Source: an uncultured Bdellovibrionales bacterium (GTDB lineage Bacteria > Bdellovibrionota > Bdellovibrionia > Bdellovibrionales > UBA1609). From it: a stretch of DNA of 5,188 nt. Positions 4,871 through 5,188 of the stretch are shown in pieces. The position numbers and the translations under genes were made by a program. A model generated the notes under the pieces. The model was not told the DNA's origin. It saw nothing but the letters and a program-made list of their open reading frames with translations, and did no database searches. Location of the stretch: contig CALJPJ010000261.1 in NCBI GenBank assembly GCA_937980625.1, positions 1 through 5,188 of the forward strand. The letters run 5' to 3'. How positions within the stretch are numbered: position 1 is the first letter of the stretch; every line of letters starts with the position of its first letter.

Positions 4871-5188
4871 ATGTCAAAGTTACAACCACCAAGAGGAACT
4901 CACGATCTACTTGCTCAAGATCAAAGCAAATTTTCCTATATCGCAACACTTGCTAAAAATATAGCCTATGATTTTGGTTTTAGTCATATTTCTACACCAA
5001 TATTTGAATTTTCTAATGTTTTTCAAAAAACATTAGGTGATACCTCTGATATTGTAAGCAAAGAAATGTATGAATTTAAAGACCGTGGAGGTGAAAGCCT
5101 CACTCTTCGCCCTGAGGGCACTGCTGGTATTGCCAGAGCATTTATAAGTAATGGGCTAACTCGTAACATTCCTTTAAAATGGTTTTAT
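4871..5188 (+). CDS. hisS: Histidyl-tRNA synthetase, N-terminal part
   Basis: The first 106 residues of a class II aminoacyl-tRNA synthetase that charges tRNA-His in the cytoplasm; the gene runs off the right edge in frame, and family members are about 400-500 aa. PPRGTHDLL (6-14) is the typical start. GFSHISTPIFEFSNVFQKTL (36-55) covers the class II motif 1 helix and strand, followed by GDTSDIVSKEMYEFKDRGGE (56-75). LTLRPEGTAG (77-86) is the histidine-binding segment; Glu82 and Thr84 correspond to Glu83 and Thr85 of the E. coli enzyme. The sequence stops at KWFY, just before motif 2 is expected. The start is the ATG that places PPRGTHD close to the N-terminus. No purine-rich ribosome site precedes it; the upstream sequence is pyrimidine-rich (CTCTTTACTTT). 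It is divergent from the formamidase gene. Confidence 0.97.
   Translation, partial: MSKLQPPRGTHDLLAQDQSKFSYIATLAKNIAYDFGFSHISTPIFEFSNVFQKTLGDTSDIVSKEMYEFKDRGGESLTLRPEGTAGIARAFISNGLTRNIPLKWFY

Overview
The window suggests an AT-rich alphaproteobacterium. The strongest clue is the start of a histidyl-tRNA synthetase at the right end. Its N-terminus (PPRGTHDLL, TPIFEF, TLGDTSDIVSKEMY, DRGGESLTLRPEGTAG) reads like the alphaproteobacterial form as I remember it; this is recognition, not a database result. Lines of sequence counted by hand in most genes are about 18-30% G+C. No tRNA, rRNA, CRISPR array, transposase or phage gene is visible.

Layout from left to right. (1) Bases 1-1739, plus strand, form a tight operon: the C-terminus of a low-specificity threonine aldolase, a 125-aa VOC (glyoxalase-fold) protein whose ATG directly abuts the aldolase stop, and a full-length tryptophan 2,3-dioxygenase 14 bp further on. 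(2) Bases 1765-3061, minus strand, hold two unrecognised genes for exported or membrane-anchored proteins of 124 and 260 aa. The first starts at TTG and has a good promoter of its own. (3) Bases 3062-3399 are a 338-bp divergent intergenic region. It carries the same 10-bp motif (TGTCTCAAAT) once ahead of each flanking gene, in the same orientation relative to each. (4) Bases 3400-4101, plus strand, encode a secreted, cysteine-rich protein of the DUF1566/Lcl C-terminal type, visibly richer in G+C than its neighbours. (5) Bases 4129-4764, minus strand, encode a KynB-type kynurenine formamidase with all metal ligands present. (6) After a 106-bp divergent promoter region, hisS starts at 4871 and runs off the right edge.

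How the genes fit together: the dioxygenase and the formamidase catalyse the first two steps of tryptophan breakdown (tryptophan to N-formylkynurenine to kynurenine plus formate). They sit on opposite strands, separated by the three exported-protein genes. No kynureninase, kynurenine monooxygenase or aminotransferase is in the window, so the fate of kynurenine cannot be read here. The three exported-protein genes look like an accessory block between metabolic genes. I see no convincing previously undescribed system. The points most worth checking are the shared motif in the divergent region, the two unrecognised exported proteins, and the animal-like length of the dioxygenase.
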